A stretch of DNA of 64,000 nucleotides from Meiothermus sp. Pnk-1 (GTDB lineage: Bacteria > Deinococcota > Deinococci > Deinococcales > Thermaceae), in assembly GCF_003226535.1 (NCBI RefSeq), contig NZ_QKOB01000010.1:1-64000 (forward strand), read 5' to 3'. Below, piece after piece: positions 45,319 to 52,190 of this stretch. The stretch's first letter is position 1. Each line of letters starts with the position of its first letter. The notes beneath the pieces were generated by a model. That model ran no database searches. It saw only the letters and a program-made list of their open reading frames with translations, and was not told where the DNA came from. The translations under genes and the position numbers were made by a program.

Positions 45319-47139
45319 ATGCTGGAGGAGCTGGAGAAGCTGCGTTCGTTTGTCCGTCGGATCAAGATCAAAGGGCGCGAGGGCTATGTGCTCAAGCCCT
45401 CGAAGGAAAATCCCAGGGTCAAGCGCTGGATGCGCCTGCCCGAGTCGTCCGGGCAGACTAAGCCGCAAGGGCGGGCTGACGTGGAGCTATTCCCCTCCAA
45501 GCGCTACAACCCCGCCACAGATACCCTGGTGGAGGAGCAGGCGCTGTTCCCGCTCCCCGACCCCACCCCGGAGCAGATGGCGCGCTCCCGGCTCAAGTAT
45601 CTGGGCCTGGACCTGGAGACCGGGCAACTGCCCCCCTTCGACCTCATGGACGGCAAGGAAAAGCGTGAACTGGGGCGCGTTGTCGGGCCGCTGCTTCACC
45701 GTTCCCAGTTTGACCTTGAAAGCCTGGAAGACCTCGACGGGGAAGAGGAGTTCTGGGAGGGCGTGGCCGAGGGGATGGATATAGATGAGCGCTACAGATT
45801 ATTCAATCTGCTAGACGACCAATCCATGCGCGATGCGGCACGGGCGATGCTGGCCGATTTGGACGCCGAGAAAGCCTTCCGCATGGCCTTCGACGATATA
45901 GTTTCCAGGGTGGGAGATAGCCTGTCCGCCGCCGATAAGGCGGCAGAGCTACTCCACCCCTACTACGGGGGCGAACTCGATGCCGTAGTAAACGCTTTAC
46001 TGGAGAAGAATAGCAGCGACGGCGGGCTCGTGGACGATAGCCAGTACGACGAGCGCGCCAGGGCGATGCGCGAGAGCCCGTGGGCGGACGCGGTGCTGGG
46101 GGCAAAGGGCAACTCCAGCGAGGAGCGCATTCAGTCGCTGTCCACGCCCGAGACGTGGGAAAAGGCGGTGGAGGTGTCCCGCACGTCTGCTCGGGGGCGG
46201 GGGCTGTCGCGCGTTCAGGCAATGTATGAAAAGCTGCATCCCGCAGATCAAGCTATGGTGCGGGAAAAACTGGCTACCTACTGGGTGCGCTCCGCCGAGG
46301 AGCCCATGTTTGACGTGGTGCAGCCAGCCAGCCGGGCCGACTCGCTGCTGCTAAAGGACAAATACGAGCCCCGTCCGGCGGACGGCCTTGGGGACCGGCG
46401 CATCGAGATCGAAAACAACCTAGGGATTGGCCGCGTCACCTACGGCGTGCTGGCCTATCCGGGGATGGCCCCCGGCTACCTGGACGGGCGTTCGTCGCCC
46501 GAGTACCTGCTAGATCGCCACACGATGGAGGCGGGCAACTACATTTTTGGCAAGCCAAACGGTCACACCGCGCCAGAACCGCTGCACCTGCGCTTCCGCA
46601 TCCCCGAGCTGGACCGGCGCTCCCTGTCGTACTCGGATGATGACTCGTATTACTATGGCGGGTACTCCCCCTTCGGGGAGGCGAACATCACCGCCTCGCT
46701 GGCCAACCTGTATCGGATGATGGTAGACGGCGATTCGCCGTCTGCGCTCTACGATCTCAACCCCTCGTACCTGGAGCTGCACCATCCGGGGCCGATTGAC
46801 ATGGAGTATTTGCGCGAGGTATGGGTGCCGCTGCTGAGCGAAGGTTCCTTGCGGCGCGGCGAGGTGAACCCGCGCGACCTGATCCGGCAACAGCAGCAAG
46901 AGCTGGGCTTGCTGTACCAAGCCCTGCAACCCATCTCCGAGAGGGACAATCCGCCCGAAATCTATCTCTACAACCCCCAGCTCGGCTTCAGCGATGTGGA
47001 AGGCAAGAGCGCCGATGACAGCCGGGTGCGCGATTTTGCGGCGCGGCTGCGCGACGAGGTTGCCGCCGCGTCGTTTATGCCCAAAAATATCCGGCTGTGG
47101 CTGCCTGCTAGACTCAGGGAGGAGGTGGAAAGGCTGTGA
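45319..47139 (+). CDS. KGREGY-module protein 1, possible ADP-ribosyltransferase-like domain
   Basis: 606 residues. Residues 14-42 are the shared module (IKIKGREGYVLKPSK, then KRWMRLP). The middle is helical and acidic. Residues about 335-510 resemble ADP-ribosyltransferase-like (DUF3626-type) domains found at the ends of some phage head proteins: a strand YGVLAYPGMAPGYLDG, LHLRFRIPELDRRSLSY, and YLELHHPGPIDMEYLREVWV with a Glu near the place of the catalytic one. This resemblance is by eye and moderate. ATG behind AAGGAGG. Followed by a coupled small protein (GTGA overlap). Confidence 0.6.
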   Translation: MLEELEKLRSFVRRIKIKGREGYVLKPSKENPRVKRWMRLPESSGQTKPQGRADVELFPSKRYNPATDTLVEEQALFPLPDPTPEQMARSRLKYLGLDLETGQLPPFDLMDGKEKRELGRVVGPLLHRSQFDLESLEDLDGEEEFWEGVAEGMDIDERYRLFNLLDDQSMRDAARAMLADLDAEKAFRMAFDDIVSRVGDSLSAADKAAELLHPYYGGELDAVVNALLEKNSSDGGLVDDSQYDERARAMRESPWADAVLGAKGNSSEERIQSLSTPETWEKAVEVSRTSARGRGLSRVQAMYEKLHPADQAMVREKLATYWVRSAEEPMFDVVQPASRADSLLLKDKYEPRPADGLGDRRIEIENNLGIGRVTYGVLAYPGMAPGYLDGRSSPEYLLDRHTMEAGNYIFGKPNGHTAPEPLHLRFRIPELDRRSLSYSDDDSYYYGGYSPFGEANITASLANLYRMMVDGDSPSALYDLNPSYLELHHPGPIDMEYLREVWVPLLSEGSLRRGEVNPRDLIRQQQQELGLLYQALQPISERDNPPEIYLYNPQLGFSDVEGKSADDSRVRDFAARLRDEVAAASFMPKNIRLWLPARLREEVERL

Positions 47140-47612
47140 CCTACGATGAATACGTGGAGAAGTACGGGGCCGACGGCTACGTGAAGCCGTTTTCGGCTAG
47201 CGAAGCGGCCAACCCCGAGGAGCTGGCGCGTCAGGTGGCCGCCGGGCGGCTGGCGGCGTTTACCATTCCCAGGCAAGAAGAGGGGAAGCTGATGAGCGGC
47301 GCGCTGATGTGGTGCCCGCACATCGCGGGCTACCCGTGGTGGTTCGCGGGCATAGCCTGGGAGCAGGCCCCCGATCTTCCCCCGCTTGAGGATTTGTACA
47401 AGAACTTGCGGCTCAGCCCCGAGGCCGCCGCCAAGCTGCCCGCCTACCGCGTTGTAGGGGTCGGAATGGGGGCTCAGGCCCCGCTGATAGCCCACTACCT
47501 CCACCGCGCGTACTTACAGAGCTACTACTGGCTGACCGATCCCAAGGTCATCTATACAGCCAGGACGCCCTGGGACCCTACAGAGGGCTTGCGCCGCAAG
47601 AAGGATGGTTAG
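47136..47612 (+). CDS. Small partner protein of KGREGY protein 1
   Basis: 158 residues; starts with GTG overlapping the stop of the upstream gene, so it is translated with it. Aromatic-rich (MWCPHIAGYPWWFAGIAW), no membrane helix, no family recognised. By position it could be an immunity protein, chaperone or second subunit. It overlaps the next gene by 8 bp. Confidence 0.6.
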   Translation: MTYDEYVEKYGADGYVKPFSASEAANPEELARQVAAGRLAAFTIPRQEEGKLMSGALMWCPHIAGYPWWFAGIAWEQAPDLPPLEDLYKNLRLSPEAAAKLPAYRVVGVGMGAQAPLIAHYLHRAYLQSYYWLTDPKVIYTARTPWDPTEGLRRKKDG

Positions 47613-48549
47613 CGTGGCCGACACCCCTCGTACCGTTTCCTACGCTCGCATCCTGATCAAGGGGCGCGAGGGGTACGCCCTGCTGCCCTCCAAGGCCGAC
47701 CCCCGCAAGCGGCGCTGGCAAAAGCTCCCCAAAGCCGATCAGTCAGCCGGGACGACTAAGCCAAAGGGGTTCGGCTCGCTGGCCCTGCCCGGCTGGGAGC
47801 GCCGCCTTCCCGAGCGACTGCCCTTCGAGCGCTTCGGCAACCTGAGCAAGGGGGAGATGGGGCGTAGGGGGCCGGTGCTGCTGGCCGAGGTCGAGGGATC
47901 GCGGGAGGGGGAGCGCTGGGTGCTGAAGCCCTCCAACGAGGGCGCGGCGGCCAACGAGATCATCGCCAGCGTGGTGGGGCGCAGCCTGGGCCTCAACGTG
48001 CCCCCGGCCATCGTGGTCGAAAAGGAGGCTGATCTGCTGGCGGGCTCGCTGTACGTGCCCGAGCTGCGCCACGTGGCCTCCTTCAACGTCCGCAACCAAC
48101 TCATCTTCGGCCCCGATGGCCCCGAGGACATCCCCAACTACTGGCCGCAGGCGGCCCTGGGCAAGATGCTGGGCGACATAGACCGCAAGGGTGGCAACTG
48201 GGGGGTGGCCCCCGACGGCCAGCGCTGGGACTTCGACTTCTCGCTGAGCGAGGGGGCCAGCAAGTTCGTCGCCCCGGATACCCCGGACTGGAACCGCCAG
48301 CGGCTGATCGATTTCCGGGAGGCCATCGAGTGGGGACGCTCAAAACTCAGCCCATCGGCCTTCCGGCGCTACCTCGAACCCTTCCAGGCGATAGCGGATA
48401 CCGACCCGGAAAAGCTCTACGGCTGGGCCGGGAGGGTGGGGGATTTGGGCGGGCTTTTCCTGGGCAAAGGCCCTCTCGGCCCTTCTCTCATCAAGGCCGG
48501 GCACGCCAACCGCAAGGCCGTGCAGGCCGCACTCCAGGAGGCGCGATGA
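47605..48549 (+). CDS. KGREGY-module protein 2, HipA/PI-kinase-like domain
   Basis: 314 residues. The module is at 15-42 (ILIKGREGYALLPSK, RKRRWQKLP). From about 60 the protein looks like a small kinase fold of the HipA/PI3-4-kinase type: K108 in RWVLKPS (nucleotide lysine), E118 in ANEIIASVVGRSLGLNVP, then GDIDRKGGNWGV (189-201, D191/D193 and N198 as catalytic-loop residues) and DFDFSL (209-214, metal-binding Asp). All key residues seem present, so activity is plausible. Substrate unknown. Followed by two coupled small proteins. Confidence 0.65.
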   Translation: MVSVADTPRTVSYARILIKGREGYALLPSKADPRKRRWQKLPKADQSAGTTKPKGFGSLALPGWERRLPERLPFERFGNLSKGEMGRRGPVLLAEVEGSREGERWVLKPSNEGAAANEIIASVVGRSLGLNVPPAIVVEKEADLLAGSLYVPELRHVASFNVRNQLIFGPDGPEDIPNYWPQAALGKMLGDIDRKGGNWGVAPDGQRWDFDFSLSEGASKFVAPDTPDWNRQRLIDFREAIEWGRSKLSPSAFRRYLEPFQAIADTDPEKLYGWAGRVGDLGGLFLGKGPLGPSLIKAGHANRKAVQAALQEAR

Positions 48550-48833
48550 TCCGTTTTGCCCTCAACCTGATCGCCCCCGACCGCATGAACACTCACGGCA
48601 TCGGGGTGTACGGCACCGAGGTGGTGCCGGGCTGGGAGTTCCCCCAGGCGTGGCTGGAAGCTGCAAAAACCTATCGCCCCGATCTCCCTGAGCACCTGAG
48701 CGCGCTGGCCTGGATGCTGGCGGTGCATAGCGGTCAGATCAACGTAGGGGGGTACTATCCGGTGTGGGCGCTGGGCCGGGTGGAAGAGGCCCAGGCCCTG
48801 GTGCAGAAAGGTGGACAGGATGGCGACAAATGA
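48546..48833 (+). CDS. Small partner protein of KGREGY protein 2 (first)
   Basis: 95 residues, ATG overlapping the kinase-like gene's stop (ATGA). No family recognised. One aromatic core (HSGQINVGGYYPVWALGRVE) and an acidic tail. Position fits an immunity protein or chaperone for the kinase-like protein. The end overlaps the next gene by 14 bp. Confidence 0.6.
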   Translation: MIRFALNLIAPDRMNTHGIGVYGTEVVPGWEFPQAWLEAAKTYRPDLPEHLSALAWMLAVHSGQINVGGYYPVWALGRVEEAQALVQKGGQDGDK

Positions 48834-49071
48834 CTTTGATGGGGAGCCGCTTCGCCTGATCCGGTACGGCGGCGACAACTCGGTGTTGGCGGAGATCGAG
48901 TGGCGGGGGCCGGGAGACTACCGGGTGCTCAGCGGGCAGCTCGACGACGACGCCAAAGATGTGCTTGAGGCAGTGGGCGATATGCCTTACTACATCGATG
49001 GCTACGCCAACGTCAGCGATGCCTACGAGGGGAGGCCCTATTTCGGGTGGCCCGAGGAGGACGAAGGCTGA
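48820..49071 (+). CDS. Small acidic partner protein of KGREGY protein 2 (second)
   Basis: 83 residues, strongly acidic (DDDAKDVLEAVGDM; PEEDEG at the end), with a likely beta-rich core. The ATG at 48820 is preferred to a GTG at 48811. High acidity is common in immunity proteins and DNA mimics, but no family is recognised. Last gene of the first rightward block. Confidence 0.6.
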   Translation: MATNDFDGEPLRLIRYGGDNSVLAEIEWRGPGDYRVLSGQLDDDAKDVLEAVGDMPYYIDGYANVSDAYEGRPYFGWPEEDEG

Positions 49072-49097
49072 GCGCCTTCGTCCGGGCTGGTTCTTTG

Positions 49098-49103
49098 TAT
49101 ACA
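49098..49103 (+). promoter_or_regulatory. -10 box before KGREGY protein 3
   Basis: TATACA 15 bp before the ATG at 49119, with GAGGG close to the start. No good -35 box. Suggests a separate promoter for this gene. Confidence 0.4.
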
Positions 49104-49118
49104 GATAGCTGAGGGATT

Positions 49119-50816
49119 ATGTCGAAGCCGAACCGCGCTGTTTCTTACGCCCGCATCCTGATCAAAGGCCGCGAGGGGTACGCCCTGCTGCCCTCGAAGG
49201 AAAATCCCAAGGTCAAGCGCTGGATGAAGCTGGATAACAGCGCAGGTAAGGCCAGCATCAGCCCCTCTCAGCTTGAGAAGGGGTTTATGGCCTACCTGAA
49301 CGACCCGGATGCCTACCGGCAGATGCCCCCGGCCCTCACCGCCGCCCTGTTGCGCGGGGAGGCCCGGCTGCCCTACGACGTGGTGGCCCAGCTATCCCGA
49401 GCCCAGACTGCCGCGTGGCAGGGGTACGGGGGCTACCAGGATTTGATCAAGCTGATTGAGGGCGGCCAGACGGCGGCGGGGCAGTTCGGGCAGGACCACC
49501 TGGCCCTCATGGAGCACCTATCGCGGCAAAAGCGCCCGCTGCTCACCGATACCTACGACGCCTACGGGGGCGAGTTCGAGGGCTGGGCCGGGGAGGTCGA
49601 GAAGGGAGTCGAAAAGCTGGGCGGCAAGGTTTTGGGGGCCATCCCCCGCACCTCCGCGTTCGAGTGGGATTGGAACTGGGGACCGCCCGACCCCCGGCAG
49701 ATTCGCCAGGATGCAGGCGAGCGCACCATCCTGATCAACCCCGAGGCCACCCTGGTGATCGCCCCGCCCGAGGGCCGCGAGGCGGAGTTTGCGCGGGAGT
49801 ATTGGAACGGCATCGTCAAGGACGCCCCCAAGAGCGCGGAAAAGGCCAAGGCGAGCGAGCGGCTGAGCGCGATCATGCCGTCGGTGATCCCGTGGGTGAA
49901 GCGGGGACAGACGCCGCCTGGGAGAAAGGGCGAAAAATATCGAAAGGCCCTCAAAGAGCTGCAAAGTTTGCAGTCGGAAGAGGCCGCTCTGCACCGCGAG
50001 GCGTATGAGCGGGGCGAGAAACTGTCCTCGATGGCCTGGTACGAGCCCGATACCCGTGGCAACTACGCGCCGGGCGAGGGCTGGAACTGGGGCCGCCTCA
50101 CCGCCACCGAGAACGGCATCCACTACATCTCTTCCGACCTGGACGAGCCGGGGCCGCAAATCGTGGTCGGCCCCGCCGTCTCCCAGTGGATCGGCTACTC
50201 CCGCGTCGGGGCGGAAGACATCTACCGGAAGGGGGCGAAACCGAGGAGCTTCGCCCAGCCTGCTAAGCTGGAAGGCATGAACGAGGAACTGAAGCCTTTC
50301 ACCTTCCCCTACTGGGCGACCCTGATCAACTTCACCCTGGCTAACGAAGTGTGGTACGACCTGTATGGCGCTAGCAGCGGCGGCATCGACGAAAACGACG
50401 ACGCCTACGACGTGCCCTTCCGCCTGGCTAACCCCGACGGCGGGGCCTGGGTAGCGGTGTTTGCTTCCGATGCCTTCATCCCGAGCACCCCCGGCCCCTG
50501 GCGCAACGTCAGCTACAACCCCTTCCAGGTGCTGTGGGTCAACGAGCGCGGGCAGTGGGGCTACAGCAGCTACGACGACCTGAGCGCCCTGGGCGGCAGC
50601 TTGCGGAAGCTGCGGGAGGCCATTCGCCCGGTCAGCGAGTTCCCGGAGTTCAAGATGCCCCCGGCGCTGGATGCGGTGCTGCGGGCCAACGCCGAGCACG
50701 GCTGGCCCCTGGAGCGGCTGGTGGCCCTGGCTCGGGGCGAGGTCACGGTGGACAACCCGACCTTGAAGCTGTGGAGCGAGGAGGGGAACCCCGAACTCTT
50801 GAAGCGGAAGAAATAG
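49119..50816 (+). CDS. KGREGY-module protein 3, unknown domain
   Basis: 565 residues. Residues 12-38 are the shared module (RILIKGREGYALLPSK, then VKRWMKL), nearly identical to protein 2 at its start and to protein 1 at its end (ENPxVKRW). The rest is unrecognised: an acidic, Trp-rich middle (FEWDWNWGPPDPRQIRQDAG), a coiled coil at about 265-310 and a soluble C-terminal half ending NPELLKRKK. It has its own -10 box and is closed by a terminator. Confidence 0.6.
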   Translation: MSKPNRAVSYARILIKGREGYALLPSKENPKVKRWMKLDNSAGKASISPSQLEKGFMAYLNDPDAYRQMPPALTAALLRGEARLPYDVVAQLSRAQTAAWQGYGGYQDLIKLIEGGQTAAGQFGQDHLALMEHLSRQKRPLLTDTYDAYGGEFEGWAGEVEKGVEKLGGKVLGAIPRTSAFEWDWNWGPPDPRQIRQDAGERTILINPEATLVIAPPEGREAEFAREYWNGIVKDAPKSAEKAKASERLSAIMPSVIPWVKRGQTPPGRKGEKYRKALKELQSLQSEEAALHREAYERGEKLSSMAWYEPDTRGNYAPGEGWNWGRLTATENGIHYISSDLDEPGPQIVVGPAVSQWIGYSRVGAEDIYRKGAKPRSFAQPAKLEGMNEELKPFTFPYWATLINFTLANEVWYDLYGASSGGIDENDDAYDVPFRLANPDGGAWVAVFASDAFIPSTPGPWRNVSYNPFQVLWVNERGQWGYSSYDDLSALGGSLRKLREAIRPVSEFPEFKMPPALDAVLRANAEHGWPLERLVALARGEVTVDNPTLKLWSEEGNPELLKRKK

Positions 50817-50829
50817 GCCAGACCCTTGT

Positions 50830-50856
50830 CCGGGGGCGCAAACGCCCCCGGATTTT
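50830..50856 (+). terminator. Terminator after KGREGY protein 3
   Basis: CCGGGGGCG-CAAA-CGCCCCCGG (50830-50851), then ATTTT. A strong 9-bp stem. Confidence 0.85.
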
Positions 50857-50876
50857 CGTGCCGCAAAGGAGCGACG

Positions 50877-51224
50877 ATGGACGAGAACGATATTAGCCCG
50901 CTGGCCCTCAAGCTGGCCGAGCTGCTGCTGCTGGCCGCGCAGTTGCCGGATCAAGAAGACCAAGCGGAGCAGGAACAAGACGAGGGCGGAGCAGACGTGG
51001 CCCCGCCCAACACCACGTTTGAGTGCCCCTGCTGCGGAGGGCTGGTGGAGGCCAGCGAGGCCCTGCCCAACCCGGTCACGCCGGTACTGGTAGGCACCTG
51101 CCCGCAGGGGAACGCGGCGCTGGCTATCCCCGCGACCAACTATGCGGTTTGCCGGGATGGGGGCGGGGAGCTGATTGTCTTCGACGCCGGAGGTGACGAT
51201 GCCGCGTCCGATGGTGCGGGATAA
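50877..51224 (+). CDS. Small acidic protein with a Cys cluster
   Basis: 115 residues. N-terminal helix rich in Leu then Asp/Glu/Gln (LLLLAAQLPDQEDQAEQEQD), a CPCCGG motif (about residues 50-55) and two further cysteines (TCPQG, VCRDG) that could complete a zinc site, and an acidic tail. No family recognised. AAAGGAGCG precedes the ATG. It overlaps the next gene by 26 bp. Confidence 0.6.
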   Translation: MDENDISPLALKLAELLLLAAQLPDQEDQAEQEQDEGGADVAPPNTTFECPCCGGLVEASEALPNPVTPVLVGTCPQGNAALAIPATNYAVCRDGGGELIVFDAGGDDAASDGAG

Positions 51225-51708
51225 CGGCGATGGGACGGTGGACGTGCTGGGGCATCCGATCTGGAGTACCGGCACTTTCTTCGGGCATGGCAGCCCCCGA
51301 GAGGGCGACACCTTCAGCGCCGACGACCTGGAACAGATCGCAACGGATATGCGGGAGCTGGAGGACGAGCTGGACCCCAGGCTCTACGCCGGGCACCCCC
51401 TCCACCCCATCCTGAAGTTCCTGGCCCGCCCCAAAGGGCGGGTGCGCAACTTCCGGCGGGAGGGGAACTTCCTGCTGGCCGATTTCCTGGGCGTCCCCCG
51501 CTCGTTCTGGGAGCAGATCAGCCAGGATCAGGCCCGCTTCAGCCCGGACATGATGGTGGGCTACACGTCCCGGCGCACCGGCAAGCGCTACCCCTGGGTG
51601 GTGACCGGGCTCGGGGCGCTGGGGGCGGTGCTCCCGGCCAATACGCTGCTGCCCCCGGCGGGGGCCGAGTACCACTACTACGGGGCCTCGGCCTTCCCCT
51701 CGGTCTGA
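51199..51708 (+). CDS. Mu-I-like head protease or scaffold protein
   Basis: 169 residues resembling the phage Mu gpI-type protease/scaffold family: FSADDLEQIATDMRELEDEL, YAGHPLHPILKFLARPKGRV, FRREGNFLLADFLGVP, FSPDMMVGYTSRRTGK and LGALGAVLPANTLLPP follow that family's order (GHP, R-REG-L-ADF, SP, LGA-PA). In Mu-like phages this protein processes the head. It is the only structural-type gene I see in the element. Start ATG 51199 behind GGAGGTG. It runs 31 bp into the convergent parB-like gene. Confidence 0.6.
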   Translation: MPRPMVRDNGDGTVDVLGHPIWSTGTFFGHGSPREGDTFSADDLEQIATDMRELEDELDPRLYAGHPLHPILKFLARPKGRVRNFRREGNFLLADFLGVPRSFWEQISQDQARFSPDMMVGYTSRRTGKRYPWVVTGLGALGAVLPANTLLPPAGAEYHYYGASAFPSV

Positions 51709-52139
51709 TTGCGGATGCGCCAGTAGATGGCCGCAGCGGCCTTGAGCAGGTCGCCGCCGTGCTCGGCGCGCAAAAAGCCGCGCACCCGCTCCTCCCCCAA
51801 CCGGGCGAGGGTGCGATCCAAAATCGCCCGCGCCAGCTCGGGGGGGGAGAACGCCTTGCGCCCGAGGTTTTCCGCGATCTCGATCTCGCGGGCCTCGTCG
51901 TCCCCCATCGCGCGGGCGATGGCCGGGGCGCTATCCAGCCCGGCGGCTCGGGCGGCCAGGAAGCGGCGGCGGCCCGCCACCACCTCGTAGCCCCTCGCCG
52001 TGGGACGCACGATCAGGGGCACCCGTATCCCCTCGGCGCGCACCGATTCCACCAGTTCCGGCTCCGGCTCGTCCTTGAGCCGGTAGCTGTGGGCGATATA
52101 CAACCGGTCCAGCGGGATTAGCTCGACGTTCGCTAGCAT
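51678..52139 (-). CDS. ParB-like nuclease/partition-domain protein
   Basis: 153 residues, only the N-terminal ParB/Srx domain and a short helical tail. IPLDRLYIAHSYRLKDEPEP, GIRVPLIVRPTARGYEVVAG, RRRFLAARAAG and IEIAENLGRKAFSPPELARA are the CTP-binding/ParB motifs (GRRR, ENxxR). It lacks the long HTH and dimer domains of chromosomal ParB, and no parA is near. It may be a regulator or a single-stranded-DNA-binding protein rather than a segregation factor. Divergent from the initiator gene. Confidence 0.8.
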   Translation of the reverse strand: MLANVELIPLDRLYIAHSYRLKDEPEPELVESVRAEGIRVPLIVRPTARGYEVVAGRRRFLAARAAGLDSAPAIARAMGDDEAREIEIAENLGRKAFSPPELARAILDRTLARLGEERVRGFLRAEHGGDLLKAAAAIYWRIRNQTEGKAEAP

Positions 52140-52145
52140 ACGCCG

Positions 52146-52161
52146 TCAAGTATATTTGACT
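52146..52161. promoter_or_regulatory. Palindromic divergent promoter between parB-like and initiator genes
   Basis: GTCAA-GTATAT-TTGAC: perfect 5-bp arms in which each TTGAC can act as a -35 box, one for each direction. For the initiator gene the matching -10 position is TACTCT (52179-52184), so transcription would begin at the ATG at 52191. A protein that binds the palindrome would silence both genes. Confidence 0.5.
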
Positions 52162-52190
52162 TTGTGCATACCAAGATTTACTCTGTGGGT

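Noticed and set aside
49518-51311. A 597-codon minus-strand frame opposite KGREGY protein 3
   Set aside because: No start signal, amino-acid use typical of an antisense shadow, and the plus-strand genes have ribosome sites, a terminator and the shared module.
51678-52139. Plasmid-type partition system
   Set aside because: Only a short ParB-domain protein is coded; there is no ParA and no array of parS-like sites nearby.
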